A DNA stretch of 64,000 nucleotides from Nitricoxidireducens sp046726235 (GTDB taxonomy: Bacteria > Pseudomonadota > Gammaproteobacteria > Burkholderiales > Rhodocyclaceae): the NCBI GenBank assembly GCA_046726235.1, contig JBKPAD010000007.1, positions 62,001 through 126,000 on the forward strand. Reading direction: 5' to 3'. The notes beneath the pieces were generated by a model. The model worked only from the letters and a program-made list of their open reading frames with translations, had not been told where the DNA came from and made no database searches. The first letter of the stretch is position 1, and each line of letters opens with the position of its first letter. Made by a program: the position numbers and the translations under genes. Shown here piece by piece: positions 21,718 through 30,293 of this stretch.

Positions 21718-24345
21718 TCAGGCGACGATGTTGACCAGGCGGCCCGGCACGACGACGACCTTCTTCGCCGGCCTGCCTTCCATGTACTTCAGCGCCGCTT
21801 CGCTGGCGAGAGCGGCGGCCTCGATCGCGGCCTTGTCGGCGCCCGCCGGCAGGCGGATGCTGCCGCGGTGCTTGCCGTTCACCTGCAGCACGAGTTCGAT
21901 CTCGTCCTGAGTCATCGCCTCGGTGAGCGGCTCAGGCCATGGCGCGGCGAGAATGTCCGCGCCGTAGCCGAGTTCGGTCCAGAGAACCTGCGCAATGTGC
22001 GGCGTGACCGGCGACAGCAGGCGTAGCAGGATGGAGAAGCCTTCCCTGGCAACGGCTTGGTATGCGAGCGGATCGCCTTGTCCGACTTTGTTGGTCGGCA
22101 ATCTTTCGAGCACGTTCAGCATCTTCATGCACGCCGAAGCGACCGTATTGAACTGTAGCTTCGTCAGATCGTAATTGGCCTGCTTGAGGATTAGATGAAC
22201 CTCACGGCGTGCTTCCTTGAACGCAGCAGCCATGTCCGCACTTGGCATTGCGCATGAAGATCCAATAGTGCGATTCTCGCTTCCGAAGGCCCAAACGCGG
22301 CGCAGGAATCGGTAGGCGCCCTCGACGCCGGAGTCCGACCATTCGAGCGTCTGCTCGGGCGGTGCGGCGAACATCATGAAGAAGCGCGCAGTGTCGGCGC
22401 CGTACTGCTCGATCAGCGATTGCGGGTCGACGCCGTTGCGCTTGGACTTCGACATGGTGCCGATGCCGCCGTAGTCCACCGGGCTGCCGTCGGCCTTGCT
22501 GGTGGCGCCGACGACATGGCCGGCCTCGTTGCGCACGAGTTCGACTTCCTCGGGAGCGAAGTACTCGATGCCGCCCTTGTCGGTGCGGCGGCTGAAGATG
22601 TGGTTGAGCACCATGCCCTGCGTCAGCAGGTTGGCGAAGGGCTCGTCGTAGCTCACCAGCCCGACGTCGCGCATCACCTTGGTCCAGAAGCGCGAGTAGA
22701 GCAGGTGCAGGATCGCGTGCTCGATGCCGCCGATGTACTGGTCGACGGGCATCCAGGCGCTGGTGCCGGCGTCGACCATCTTGTCGTTGGCGCTGCGCGT
22801 GGCGGCGTCGACGCAATAGCGCGCGTAATACCAGGACGAGTCGACGAAGGTGTCCATGGTGTCGGTCTCGCGCCGCGCCGGCTTGCCGCACTTCGGGCAG
22901 GCGCAGGCGAGGAAGTCCGGGCGCTTGAGCAGGGGGTTGCCGGAACCGTCGGGCACGCAGTCCTCGGGCAGCTTCACGGGAAGCTGGTCGTCGGGCACCG
23001 GCACGGTGCCGCAGGTCTCGCAATGGATCAGCGGGATCGGGCAGCCCCAGTAGCGCTGGCGCGAGACGCCCCAGTCGCGCAGGCGCCACTGCACCTGCTT
23101 GTCGCCGAGATCCTTTGCCTTGAGGTCGGCGGCGATGGCGTCGACGGCGGCTTCATACGAGAGGCCGTCGTACTTGCCCGAGTTGACGCAGTAGCCGCGG
23201 TTCTTGTCGCCGTACCACTCGCGCCAGCCGGCGAGCGAGAAGTCCTCGCCCTCGACGGAGATCACCTGCTTGATCGGGAGGTCGTACTTCTTGGCGAAGC
23301 CGAAGTCGCGCTCGTCGTGCGCCGGCACGGCCATCACCGCGCCCTCGCCGTAGCTCATGAGCACGTAGTTGCCGACCCAGACCTCGACCTTGTCGCCGGT
23401 CAGCGGATGCTCGACGAAGATGCCCGTCGGCATGCCCTTCTTCTCCATCGTCGCCATGTCGGCTTCCATGACGGAGCCGTGCTTGCATTCGTCGATGAAG
23501 GCGGCGAGCTTCGGGTTGTCCTTCGCAGCGCGTGTCGCGAGCGGATGCTCGGCGGCGACGGCGCAGAAGGTGACGCCCATGATGGTGTCGGCGCGCGTCG
23601 TGAACACCCAGAGCTTCTCGCGTTTGCCGTCGAGCTCATACGGGAAGGCGAAGCGCACGCCGTAGCTCTTGCCGATCCAGTTGGCCTGCATCGTCTTCAC
23701 GCGCTCGGGCCAGCCCGGCAGCGTGTCGAGCGCGGAGAGCAGTTCGTCGGCGTACTGGGTGATGCCGAGGTAGTAGCCGGGAATCTCGCGCTTCTCGACC
23801 ACGGCACCGGTGCGCCAGCCGCGGCCTTCGATGACCTGCTCGTTGGCGAGCACGGTCTGGTCGACCGGGTCCCAGTTCACCACCTGCGTCTTCTTGTAGG
23901 CGATGCCCTTCTCGAGCATGCGCAGGAACAGCCACTGGTTCCACTTGTAGTACTCGGGCTTGCAGGTGGCGAGCTCGCGCTCCCAGTCGAGGGCAAAACC
24001 CAGCGACTGCAGCTGCTTCTTCATGTAGGCGATGTTGTCGTAGGTCCACTGCGCCGGCGGCACGTTGTTCTGCATCGCCGCGTTCTCGGCCGGCAGGCCG
24101 AAAGCGTCCCAGCCCATGGGCTGCAGCACGTTGTAGCCGCGCATGCGGTGGTACCGGGAGAGCACATCGCCGATGGTATAGTTCCGCACGTGCCCCATAT
24201 GCAGCTTGCCTGACGGATAGGGGAACATCGACAGGCAGTAATACTTCGGCTTGTCGTTGCCGGCGACGGCACGGAAGGCGCCCGTCTTCTCCCAGTGGGC
24301 CTGCGCGGTCTTCTCGATTTCGGACGGGTGATATTTTTCCTGCAT
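21718..24345 (-). CDS. leuS: Leucyl-tRNA synthetase
   Basis: The 875-residue class I synthetase has the HIGH-type motif in PYPSGKLHMGHVRNYT and the KMSKS-type motif in GTMSKSKRNGVDP. The editing domain sits in between (for example the Thr-rich site around VFTTRADTIMGVTF). A zinc-type cluster is visible at CACPKCGKPARRE. The ATG at 24345 starts the standard MQEKYHPSEIEK. Bases about 22020-22310, coding the anticodon-binding helices, are much lower in G+C than the rest and use codons not favoured around them. Confidence 0.98.
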   Translation of the reverse strand: MQEKYHPSEIEKTAQAHWEKTGAFRAVAGNDKPKYYCLSMFPYPSGKLHMGHVRNYTIGDVLSRYHRMRGYNVLQPMGWDAFGLPAENAAMQNNVPPAQWTYDNIAYMKKQLQSLGFALDWERELATCKPEYYKWNQWLFLRMLEKGIAYKKTQVVNWDPVDQTVLANEQVIEGRGWRTGAVVEKREIPGYYLGITQYADELLSALDTLPGWPERVKTMQANWIGKSYGVRFAFPYELDGKREKLWVFTTRADTIMGVTFCAVAAEHPLATRAAKDNPKLAAFIDECKHGSVMEADMATMEKKGMPTGIFVEHPLTGDKVEVWVGNYVLMSYGEGAVMAVPAHDERDFGFAKKYDLPIKQVISVEGEDFSLAGWREWYGDKNRGYCVNSGKYDGLSYEAAVDAIAADLKAKDLGDKQVQWRLRDWGVSRQRYWGCPIPLIHCETCGTVPVPDDQLPVKLPEDCVPDGSGNPLLKRPDFLACACPKCGKPARRETDTMDTFVDSSWYYARYCVDAATRSANDKMVDAGTSAWMPVDQYIGGIEHAILHLLYSRFWTKVMRDVGLVSYDEPFANLLTQGMVLNHIFSRRTDKGGIEYFAPEEVELVRNEAGHVVGATSKADGSPVDYGGIGTMSKSKRNGVDPQSLIEQYGADTARFFMMFAAPPEQTLEWSDSGVEGAYRFLRRVWAFGSENRTIGSSCAMPSADMAAAFKEARREVHLILKQANYDLTKLQFNTVASACMKMLNVLERLPTNKVGQGDPLAYQAVAREGFSILLRLLSPVTPHIAQVLWTELGYGADILAAPWPEPLTEAMTQDEIELVLQVNGKHRGSIRLPAGADKAAIEAAALASEAALKYMEGRPAKKVVVVPGRLVNIVA

Positions 24346-24421
24346 GGCCCGGCAACACCTGACAATTCTTGGCAAAGGGGGCGAATTATACTCTGCCGCC
24401 CCTGCTCGAAAGGATAAGGCG

Positions 24422-25300
24422 ATGCTCGCAACCAAGCGGTTTTCGGCCTCGTTGGCGATACTTGCGGCCCTGATGGCGAGCGGCGCGATGGCCGCGCCCG
24501 CCGCCACCGTCGATGCGATCGTCACGCCGGCCTGGCTCGAGCGCAAGGGACGCGTCGTGCCGCTGGCATTGGGCGCCGAAATTCGCAACGGCGACCGCAT
24601 CCGCACCGGCGATGGCGCGCGCGTCTATCTCAAGCTGGCCGAGGGCAGCACGGTCAAGCTGGGCGCCAACGCCGGGCTGGGCTTCTTCAGCCGCAGCCTG
24701 CGTCCGCAGCGCGACTTCAAGGCTGCGCTCGACGTCGCCGCCGGCGCCTTCCGCTTCACCACCGACGTGCTGCGCCGCGTGCGTTCGCGCGACGTCTCGA
24801 TCCGCGTCGGCACCGCCACGGCCGGCATCCGCGGCACCGACGTCTGGGGACGCACGAATGCCGAAGAAGACCTCGTCTGCCTGCTCGACGGCAGGATCGA
24901 GGTCAGCCAGGCCGGCGCCGCCGAGCCCGTCGTGCTGTCGGAGCCGCTGAGCTTCGCGGTCGTGCCGAAGGGCGCGGCGCTGAAGCTGGGCAAGGCCGAT
25001 GCGGCCGAAGTGCAGAAGTGGTCGAGCGAAACCGAGATCCTCGCCGGCGACGGCGCGCAGCAGAAGGGCGGCAAGTGGAAGCTGTCGCTCGGCACCCAGC
25101 CGAGCGAGGCGGCGGCGCTCGAAACCTACGACATCCTGCGCAGCGTCGGTTTCGCGCCGAAGATCGCGCCGCAGATGCTCGAGTCGGGCGGCTGGAACTA
25201 CGAAGTGCTGCTGGTCGGCTTCACCGACGAAGGCGATGCGCTCAAGGCCGCGGCACGCCTCAAGGCGGCCGCAGGCCTCGACGCGACCCCGGCGCGTTAG
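24422..25300 (+). CDS. Secreted FecR-domain protein with C-terminal SPOR domain
   Basis: The 292-residue protein has a signal peptide (cleavage near ASGAMAAPA). A FecR-type domain follows (LGAEIRNGDRIRTGDGARVYL, about residues 40-170, ending VGTATAGIRGTDVWG). At the C-terminus is a SPOR-like repeat (LETYDILRSVGFAPKI, YEVLLVGFTDEGDALKAAA). FecR domains here are probably periplasmic ligand or beta-sandwich modules rather than sigma regulators, as no ECF sigma gene is nearby. SPOR domains bind denuded peptidoglycan, so a septal or cell-wall location is likely. It diverges from leuS. Confidence 0.8.
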   Translation: MLATKRFSASLAILAALMASGAMAAPAATVDAIVTPAWLERKGRVVPLALGAEIRNGDRIRTGDGARVYLKLAEGSTVKLGANAGLGFFSRSLRPQRDFKAALDVAAGAFRFTTDVLRRVRSRDVSIRVGTATAGIRGTDVWGRTNAEEDLVCLLDGRIEVSQAGAAEPVVLSEPLSFAVVPKGAALKLGKADAAEVQKWSSETEILAGDGAQQKGGKWKLSLGTQPSEAAALETYDILRSVGFAPKIAPQMLESGGWNYEVLLVGFTDEGDALKAAARLKAAAGLDATPAR

Positions 25301-25632
25301 CCGAAGGAGTGCCCGATCAGGCGCCAGTTGCGCGCCAGGTTGAGGGCTGCGGCATCGAAGACGGCCGCGGGTGTCCGCCACAGGTTGGCCTGGACGCGCG
25401 CCCAGATCCTCAGCCCGAAGCAGGCGGCGTCCGCGCGCTGCCTCTCGGCGGTCAGGAGTTCGATGAAACGCTCCATCGCAGCCGCGTGATGGGCGGACGT
25501 CCCGCGCCCGGCGCGCAGCGCCGCCTGGCGGCTGGCCTCGCGCCACAGCGTTTCGGCTCGGCGCTCCTCGATCCCGGCCTTGCGGGCCAGCCACGGGAGC
25601 AGTTTGGGTAGCTTTTCGGTCGTCCTGTTCAT
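25297..25632 (-). CDS. Hypothetical protein (111 residues)
   Basis: I do not recognise this small basic, mostly helical protein (starts MNRTTEKLPKLLPWLARKAG). It is rich in Ala and Arg and has one Cys. AGGAGAACC precedes the ATG, and a good promoter with a perfect palindrome at the transcript start lies upstream. Its stop overlaps the convergent FecR-SPOR gene by 4 bases. Codon use agrees with its neighbours, so I take it as real. Confidence 0.7.
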   Translation of the reverse strand: MNRTTEKLPKLLPWLARKAGIEERRAETLWREASRQAALRAGRGTSAHHAAAMERFIELLTAERQRADAACFGLRIWARVQANLWRTPAAVFDAAALNLARNWRLIGHSFG

Positions 25633-25696
25633 TTTCGGTTCTCCTGTCCTGCCTTAAGTGCCTTGTGGGCGCCTGGGGCGACAAGCACTGCGCGGG

Positions 25697-25746
25697 TGCT
25701 GCAGTGCAGCAATTCGAATTCTAGGCGAGGCTGTGCATTGTGGCAA
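25697..25746 (-). promoter_or_regulatory. Promoter with palindromic operator for the 25297-25632 gene
   Basis: On the minus strand -35 TTGCCA (25746-25741), a 17-base spacer and -10 TAGAAT (25723-25718) form a good sigma-70 promoter. At the predicted transcript start lies a perfect palindrome, TGCTGCA-G-TGCAGCA (25697-25711). A repressor bound there would block initiation; which protein binds is unknown. Confidence 0.6.
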
Positions 25747-25816
25747 GAAAATAGGTGCCACTTTGTGCGCTGCCGCATGGACGGCCGTTTGCTTAAGGCC
25801 GGCCGGGGCCACTGGC

Positions 25817-25822
25817 TATAAT
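25817..25822 (+). promoter_or_regulatory. -10 box of uvrD (leaderless)
   Basis: A perfect TATAAT ends 7 bases before the uvrD ATG, so the mRNA should start at the start codon. There is no convincing -35 and no Shine-Dalgarno sequence. Confidence 0.6.
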
Positions 25823-25828
25823 CGCCCG

Positions 25829-28003
25829 ATGTCCGATCTGCTCCATGGCCTGAACCCCGAACAACTGGCCGCCGTCACGCTGCCCCCGGTTCATGCCCTG
25901 ATCCTCGCGGGGGCGGGTTCGGGCAAGACGCGCGTTTTGACCACCCGCATCGCCTGGCTGATCGCGACGCAGCAGGTGACGCCCTCCGGCGTCCTGGCCG
26001 TCACCTTCACCAACAAGGCGGCGAAGGAGATGACGGCGCGCCTGTCGGCGATGCTGCCGGTGAATACGCGCGGCATGTGGATCGGCACCTTCCACGGCCT
26101 TTGCAATCGCCTGCTGCGCGCCCACCATCGCGACGCCAACCTGCCGCAGCTGTTCCAGATCCTCGATTCCGCCGACCAGCTGGCGTCGATCAAGCGCCTG
26201 CTGAAGTCGATGAACGTCGATGACGAGAAGTTCCCGCCGCGCGAACTCCAGCACTTCATCAATGCGCAGAAGGAACAGGGCCTGCGCGCCGCCGCGGTCG
26301 AGGCCTGGGACGCCTACACGAAGAAGCGCGTCGATCTCTATGCCGCCTACGAGGCGCAGTGCCAGAAAGAGGGCGTCGTCGACTTCGCCGAGCTGCTGCT
26401 GCGTTCGTACGAGCTGCTGGCGCGCAACGAAGCCCTGCGCCGCCATTACCAGGAGCGCTTCCGCTACGTGCTGGTCGATGAGTTCCAGGACACCAACGTG
26501 CTCCAGTACAAGTGGCTCAAGCTGCTGACGGGACCGGAGGCCTGCCTGTTCGCCGTCGGCGACGACGACCAGAGCATCTACGCCTTCCGCGGCGCTGAGG
26601 TCGGCAACATGCGCGACTTCGAGCGCGAGTTCAAGGTGGCGAACGTGGTTCGCCTCGAGCAGAACTACCGCTCGCACGGCAACATCCTCGACGCCGCCAA
26701 CGCGATCATCCGCAACAACGAGAAGCGCCTCGGCAAGAACCTGTGGACCGAGGCCGGCGCCGGCGAGCCGATCCGCGTCTTCGAAGCCGCCTCGGACGGT
26801 GAGGAAGCGCGCTGGATCGTCGAGGAGGTGAAGGCGCTGGCGCGCGACGGCCACTCGCGCAACGAAATCGCGCTGCTCTACCGCTCGAACGCGCAGTCGC
26901 GCATCCTTGAACACTCGCTGTTCTCGGCCGGCATTCCCTATCGCGTCTATGGGGGCCTGCGCTTCTTCGAGCGCCAGGAAATCAAGCACGCGCTCGCCTA
27001 CCTGCGGCTTGTCGCCAGCGGCGACGACGACACGGCCTTCGCCCGCGTCGTCAATTTCCCCACGCGCGGCATCGGCGCGCGCACGCTCGAGCAGTTGCAG
27101 GACGCCGCGCGCATCGCCGGCAGCAGCCAGTTCGCCGCCATCGGCGCCATGTCGGGCAAGGGCGGCGCGGCGCTCGCCGGCTTCGCGGGGCTGATCGCGC
27201 GCATGCGCGAGGTGGCGCACCTGCCGCTGCCAGAACTGGTCGACCACGTCGTCGACCTCTCGGGCCTGCGCGACCACTATCGCAACGAGAAGGAAGGCCA
27301 GGACCGCCTCGCCAACCTCGACGAACTCGTCAATGCCGCCGCCAACTTCGTCGCCGAGGAGGGCCGCATCAGCGAAGAGGGCGAGCTCTCGGGCGATCTG
27401 GCGGCCTTCCTGGCCCACGCTGCGCTCGAGGCCGGCGAGCACCAGGCCGGCGAGGGCGACGACGCGCTGCAGCTGATGACGGTGCATTCCGCCAAGGGCC
27501 TGGAGTTCAACGTCGTCTTCCTCAGCGGCCTGGAGGAAGGACTGTTCCCGCACGAGAACTCGATCCTCGAGACGGACGGCCTCGAGGAGGAACGGCGCCT
27601 AATGTACGTCGCCGTCACCCGCGCGCGCCACCGGCTCTACCTGTCGTTCGCGCAGACGCGCATGCTCCACGGGCAGACGCGCTACAACCTGCCGTCGCGC
27701 TTTTTCGAGGAGATACCGGCCGGCCTGTTGAAGTGGCTGACGCCGAAAGCGTCGAAGAAGACTTACGGTTACGACTACGCCGCCGGCGCTTCGGCCTGGG
27801 ACGAGCCGGCGCCGCCGTCGAGCCGCTCGCCCGAGCGTGCGCACGGCCTGCGCATCGGCCAGACGGTCGAGCATGCGAAGTTCGGCGTCGGCGTCATCGT
27901 TGCCGCCGAAGGCGGCGGCAACGACGCGCGCGTGCAGGTGAATTTCGGCGCCGCCGGCATGAAGTGGCTGGCGCTGTCGGTGGCGAAGCTGACGCCCGTC
28001 TGA
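25829..28003 (+). CDS. uvrD: DNA helicase II, UvrD/PcrA family
   Basis: The 724-residue SF1A helicase unwinds DNA 3' to 5' in nucleotide-excision and mismatch repair. Walker A is LAGAGSGKTRVLT, motif Ia AVTFTNKAAKEM, Walker B VDEFQDTN, motif III GDDDQSIYAFRGA, motif IV RLEQNYRS, motif V MTVHSAKGLEFNVVF and motif VI VAVTRARHRLYL. The end carries a Tudor-like module (QTVEHAKFGVGVIV) typical of UvrD/PcrA and used to contact RNA polymerase. The start MSDLLHGLNPEQLAAV is standard. Confidence 0.96.
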   Translation: MSDLLHGLNPEQLAAVTLPPVHALILAGAGSGKTRVLTTRIAWLIATQQVTPSGVLAVTFTNKAAKEMTARLSAMLPVNTRGMWIGTFHGLCNRLLRAHHRDANLPQLFQILDSADQLASIKRLLKSMNVDDEKFPPRELQHFINAQKEQGLRAAAVEAWDAYTKKRVDLYAAYEAQCQKEGVVDFAELLLRSYELLARNEALRRHYQERFRYVLVDEFQDTNVLQYKWLKLLTGPEACLFAVGDDDQSIYAFRGAEVGNMRDFEREFKVANVVRLEQNYRSHGNILDAANAIIRNNEKRLGKNLWTEAGAGEPIRVFEAASDGEEARWIVEEVKALARDGHSRNEIALLYRSNAQSRILEHSLFSAGIPYRVYGGLRFFERQEIKHALAYLRLVASGDDDTAFARVVNFPTRGIGARTLEQLQDAARIAGSSQFAAIGAMSGKGGAALAGFAGLIARMREVAHLPLPELVDHVVDLSGLRDHYRNEKEGQDRLANLDELVNAAANFVAEEGRISEEGELSGDLAAFLAHAALEAGEHQAGEGDDALQLMTVHSAKGLEFNVVFLSGLEEGLFPHENSILETDGLEEERRLMYVAVTRARHRLYLSFAQTRMLHGQTRYNLPSRFFEEIPAGLLKWLTPKASKKTYGYDYAAGASAWDEPAPPSSRSPERAHGLRIGQTVEHAKFGVGVIVAAEGGGNDARVQVNFGAAGMKWLALSVAKLTPV

Positions 28004-28030
28004 GCGCGCGGCGGACTCGCCCCGCGCCCG

Positions 28031-29290
28031 TCAGGCGGCGGCGATCAGGTAGCGCTCGATCAGCGCCCGCAGCGTGGCCTCGACCTCGCGATCCGAGGCT
28101 TCGCTGACGGTGTGGAACAGCGGCTCGATGATGCCGGCGAAGATCCCCACCAGCTTCGGGTCGAAGTGGTTGCCGGCGTAGCCGCGCACGATCGCCATCG
28201 CATCGTTGAAGGGCATCGGTTCCTTGTAGGGCCGCTTCGAGGTCAGCGCGTCGAAGACGTCCACGATGGCGAAGATGCGCGCGGTGAGCGGGATCGCCTC
28301 GCCGGACAGGCCGCGCAGGTAGCCGCCGCCGTCGTACTTCTCGTGGTGGAACTCGACGACGTCACGGGCGCGCTGCAGCCAGGCCGACTTGGCGAGGATG
28401 TCGACGCCGAGCGCCACGTGCGTCTTCATGACCCGGAATTCCTCCTCGTCGAGCCGCGCCGGCTTGAGCAGGATGTTGTCGCTGATCCCGATCTTGCCGA
28501 CGTCGTGCAGGAAGGCGCCGGCGATCAGGTCGCGCATCTCGGCCCTGCCCACGCCCGCCGCCTCGGCGAGCCGCACGGCATAGATCGTCACGCGGTAATT
28601 GTGGATGTTGGTGTCCGAATCGCGCTTGGCGATCGCGGAGCCGAGCACTTCCATCAGTTCGATGTTGCCCTGGAGCAGGTCGTGCGAATAGCGGACGACG
28701 TCGCGGTTCAGCGCCAGGATCACCGGGTAGACGGCGAGCGTCGTCAGCAGCACGGCGCCGAGCACGACGGCCAGGGCCACGATCAGCTCGTGGCGCAGAC
28801 GTTCGAGCGTGGCCGGGTCGATGACGAAGACGCCCTCGAAGAAGCCGGCGACGGCGCCGACGGCATCCTTCATCGGCAGCAGCACGCGCAAGATCGTCCG
28901 CTCGCCGATGACGAACTTCTCGTAGTGGGGATCGTCGTCGCGCGGGAAGGCGTGGGCATGGCGCTTGAGCTCGTCCTCGATCGCCGCGTGACGCGGGCTG
29001 ACCGCCTCGGCAATCTTGCGCCGCTCCTTGTCGTAGAGCTCGATGACGATGAAGTTCTCGCGCACGAAGTCGTGCAGCAGGACGTCGAGCGCGTGCCGCT
29101 CGGCGGTGGGGCGGTCGATCAGGGGCAGCGCATCGCCGGACAGCTTGGCCGACTCCGCCGCGGCAAGCGCGACGAGCTGGTCGTCGATGCGCTCGATGCC
29201 GACATAGAACACGACGAGCCCGGCCGCGAGCGAGATGCCGAGCCAGGCGGCGAGGAGGCGCTTGACGATCTTGCGGTGGATGTCGGACAT
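28031..29290 (-). CDS. Membrane-anchored HD-GYP domain protein
   Basis: The 419-residue protein has a membrane segment at residues 12-30, a periplasmic sensor region of about 140 residues, a second segment near 170-195 and a C-terminal HD-GYP domain. The domain keeps the metal ligands (HNYRVTIYAVRL, FLHDVGKIGISDNILLK, EFHHEKYDGGGY). It should hydrolyse cyclic di-GMP, but the GYP motif reads GYL here. It follows a parA gene by 54 bases on the same strand and converges with uvrD. The signal it senses is unknown. Confidence 0.88.
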   Translation of the reverse strand: MSDIHRKIVKRLLAAWLGISLAAGLVVFYVGIERIDDQLVALAAAESAKLSGDALPLIDRPTAERHALDVLLHDFVRENFIVIELYDKERRKIAEAVSPRHAAIEDELKRHAHAFPRDDDPHYEKFVIGERTILRVLLPMKDAVGAVAGFFEGVFVIDPATLERLRHELIVALAVVLGAVLLTTLAVYPVILALNRDVVRYSHDLLQGNIELMEVLGSAIAKRDSDTNIHNYRVTIYAVRLAEAAGVGRAEMRDLIAGAFLHDVGKIGISDNILLKPARLDEEEFRVMKTHVALGVDILAKSAWLQRARDVVEFHHEKYDGGGYLRGLSGEAIPLTARIFAIVDVFDALTSKRPYKEPMPFNDAMAIVRGYAGNHFDPKLVGIFAGIIEPLFHTVSEASDREVEATLRALIERYLIAAA

Positions 29291-29344
29291 GGCAGCGCGG
29301 ATGATACTGCCGCCGGTATTAACGCGGCATTAAGGCCGGCCCCG

Positions 29345-30148
29345 TCAAGCCCGCTTCTTCTTCGCCTTCGCCGCGCCGGCGCGGGCCGCCTCGAGTTCGT
29401 CGTAGAGCGCAGCGAACTCCTGCGCGACCTTGTGGCTGCGGTCGAGGTGGATCATCGGCTTCGCCTGCTGGTGCGATTCCTTGATCTTCACCGAGGCCGA
29501 GAGCATCGTCTCCAGCACCGGCAGGCCGTCGGCGCGCAGGTCGGCGACGATCTGCTGCGGCAGGTTGGCGCGCGGCTGGAACTGGTTGACGACGATGCCT
29601 TCCACGATCAGCGCGTCGTTGTGGTCGGCGCGGATCTCGGCGACGTTGTCCATCAGGCTGTAGAGCGCACGGCGCGCGAATTCGTCGCAGTCGAACGGGA
29701 TCAGGCAGGCGTCGGCGGCGATCAGCGCCGAGCGCGTGAAGAAGTGCAGCGCCGGCGGCGTGTCGATCCAGACTTCGTCGAAGCCTTCGAGCGAATCGAG
29801 CGCCTCGCGCAGCTTGTAGATCTTGTAGCGCGATTCGAGCTTGGCCTGAAGTTCCTCGAGGCCCGGGTCGGACGGCAGCACGAAGAGGTTGGCGAACGGC
29901 GTTTCGGCGATGAAGTCCTCGGTGGGCTTCGGCCGCAGCTTGAAGTTCAGCACCTGGTCGAAGAAGCCGCTGGCCGTGTCCGTGATCTCGTCCAGCGCGG
30001 CGCCGAGCAGGTAGCGGCTCGAATTCGCCTGCGGGTCGAGGTCGACGACGAGGGTGCGCTTGCCGCGGCTGGCGGCGACGGCGGCGAGATTGCAGGCGAT
30101 CGTGCTCTTGCCGACACCGCCCTTCTGGTTGAAGACGACGCGCTTCAT
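29345..30148 (-). CDS. ParA/MinD-type ATPase, orphan
   Basis: The 267-residue protein has the deviant Walker A FNQKGGVGKSTIA, the switch region VVDLDPQANSSRYLLG and VWIDTPPALHFF. ParA-like ATPases dimerise with ATP on the nucleoid or membrane and position cargo. No parB, replication gene or cargo protein is adjacent, so this is not a plasmid partition system. The C-terminus is rich in Lys and Ala. It diverges from maeB; the HD-GYP gene lies downstream and may share its transcript. Confidence 0.88.
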   Translation of the reverse strand: MKRVVFNQKGGVGKSTIACNLAAVAASRGKRTLVVDLDPQANSSRYLLGAALDEITDTASGFFDQVLNFKLRPKPTEDFIAETPFANLFVLPSDPGLEELQAKLESRYKIYKLREALDSLEGFDEVWIDTPPALHFFTRSALIAADACLIPFDCDEFARRALYSLMDNVAEIRADHNDALIVEGIVVNQFQPRANLPQQIVADLRADGLPVLETMLSASVKIKESHQQAKPMIHLDRSHKVAQEFAALYDELEAARAGAAKAKKKRA

Positions 30149-30293
30149 GGTCCGATCCTCTCTGGAGAAGCGCGGATTTTGCCACGGCTTTGCTGCACCG
30201 CGGCAAAAGGCCCTCGGACATCCGTAATGGCCCTGTCAGGCGCCGGTCGTTATCATGCATGACCTCATACGCCGAATTGATTGCCGGATCGCA

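Noticed and set aside
29345..30148. ParA as part of a plasmid or chromosome partition locus
   Set aside because: No parB, parS-like repeats or replication initiator are next to either ParA gene.
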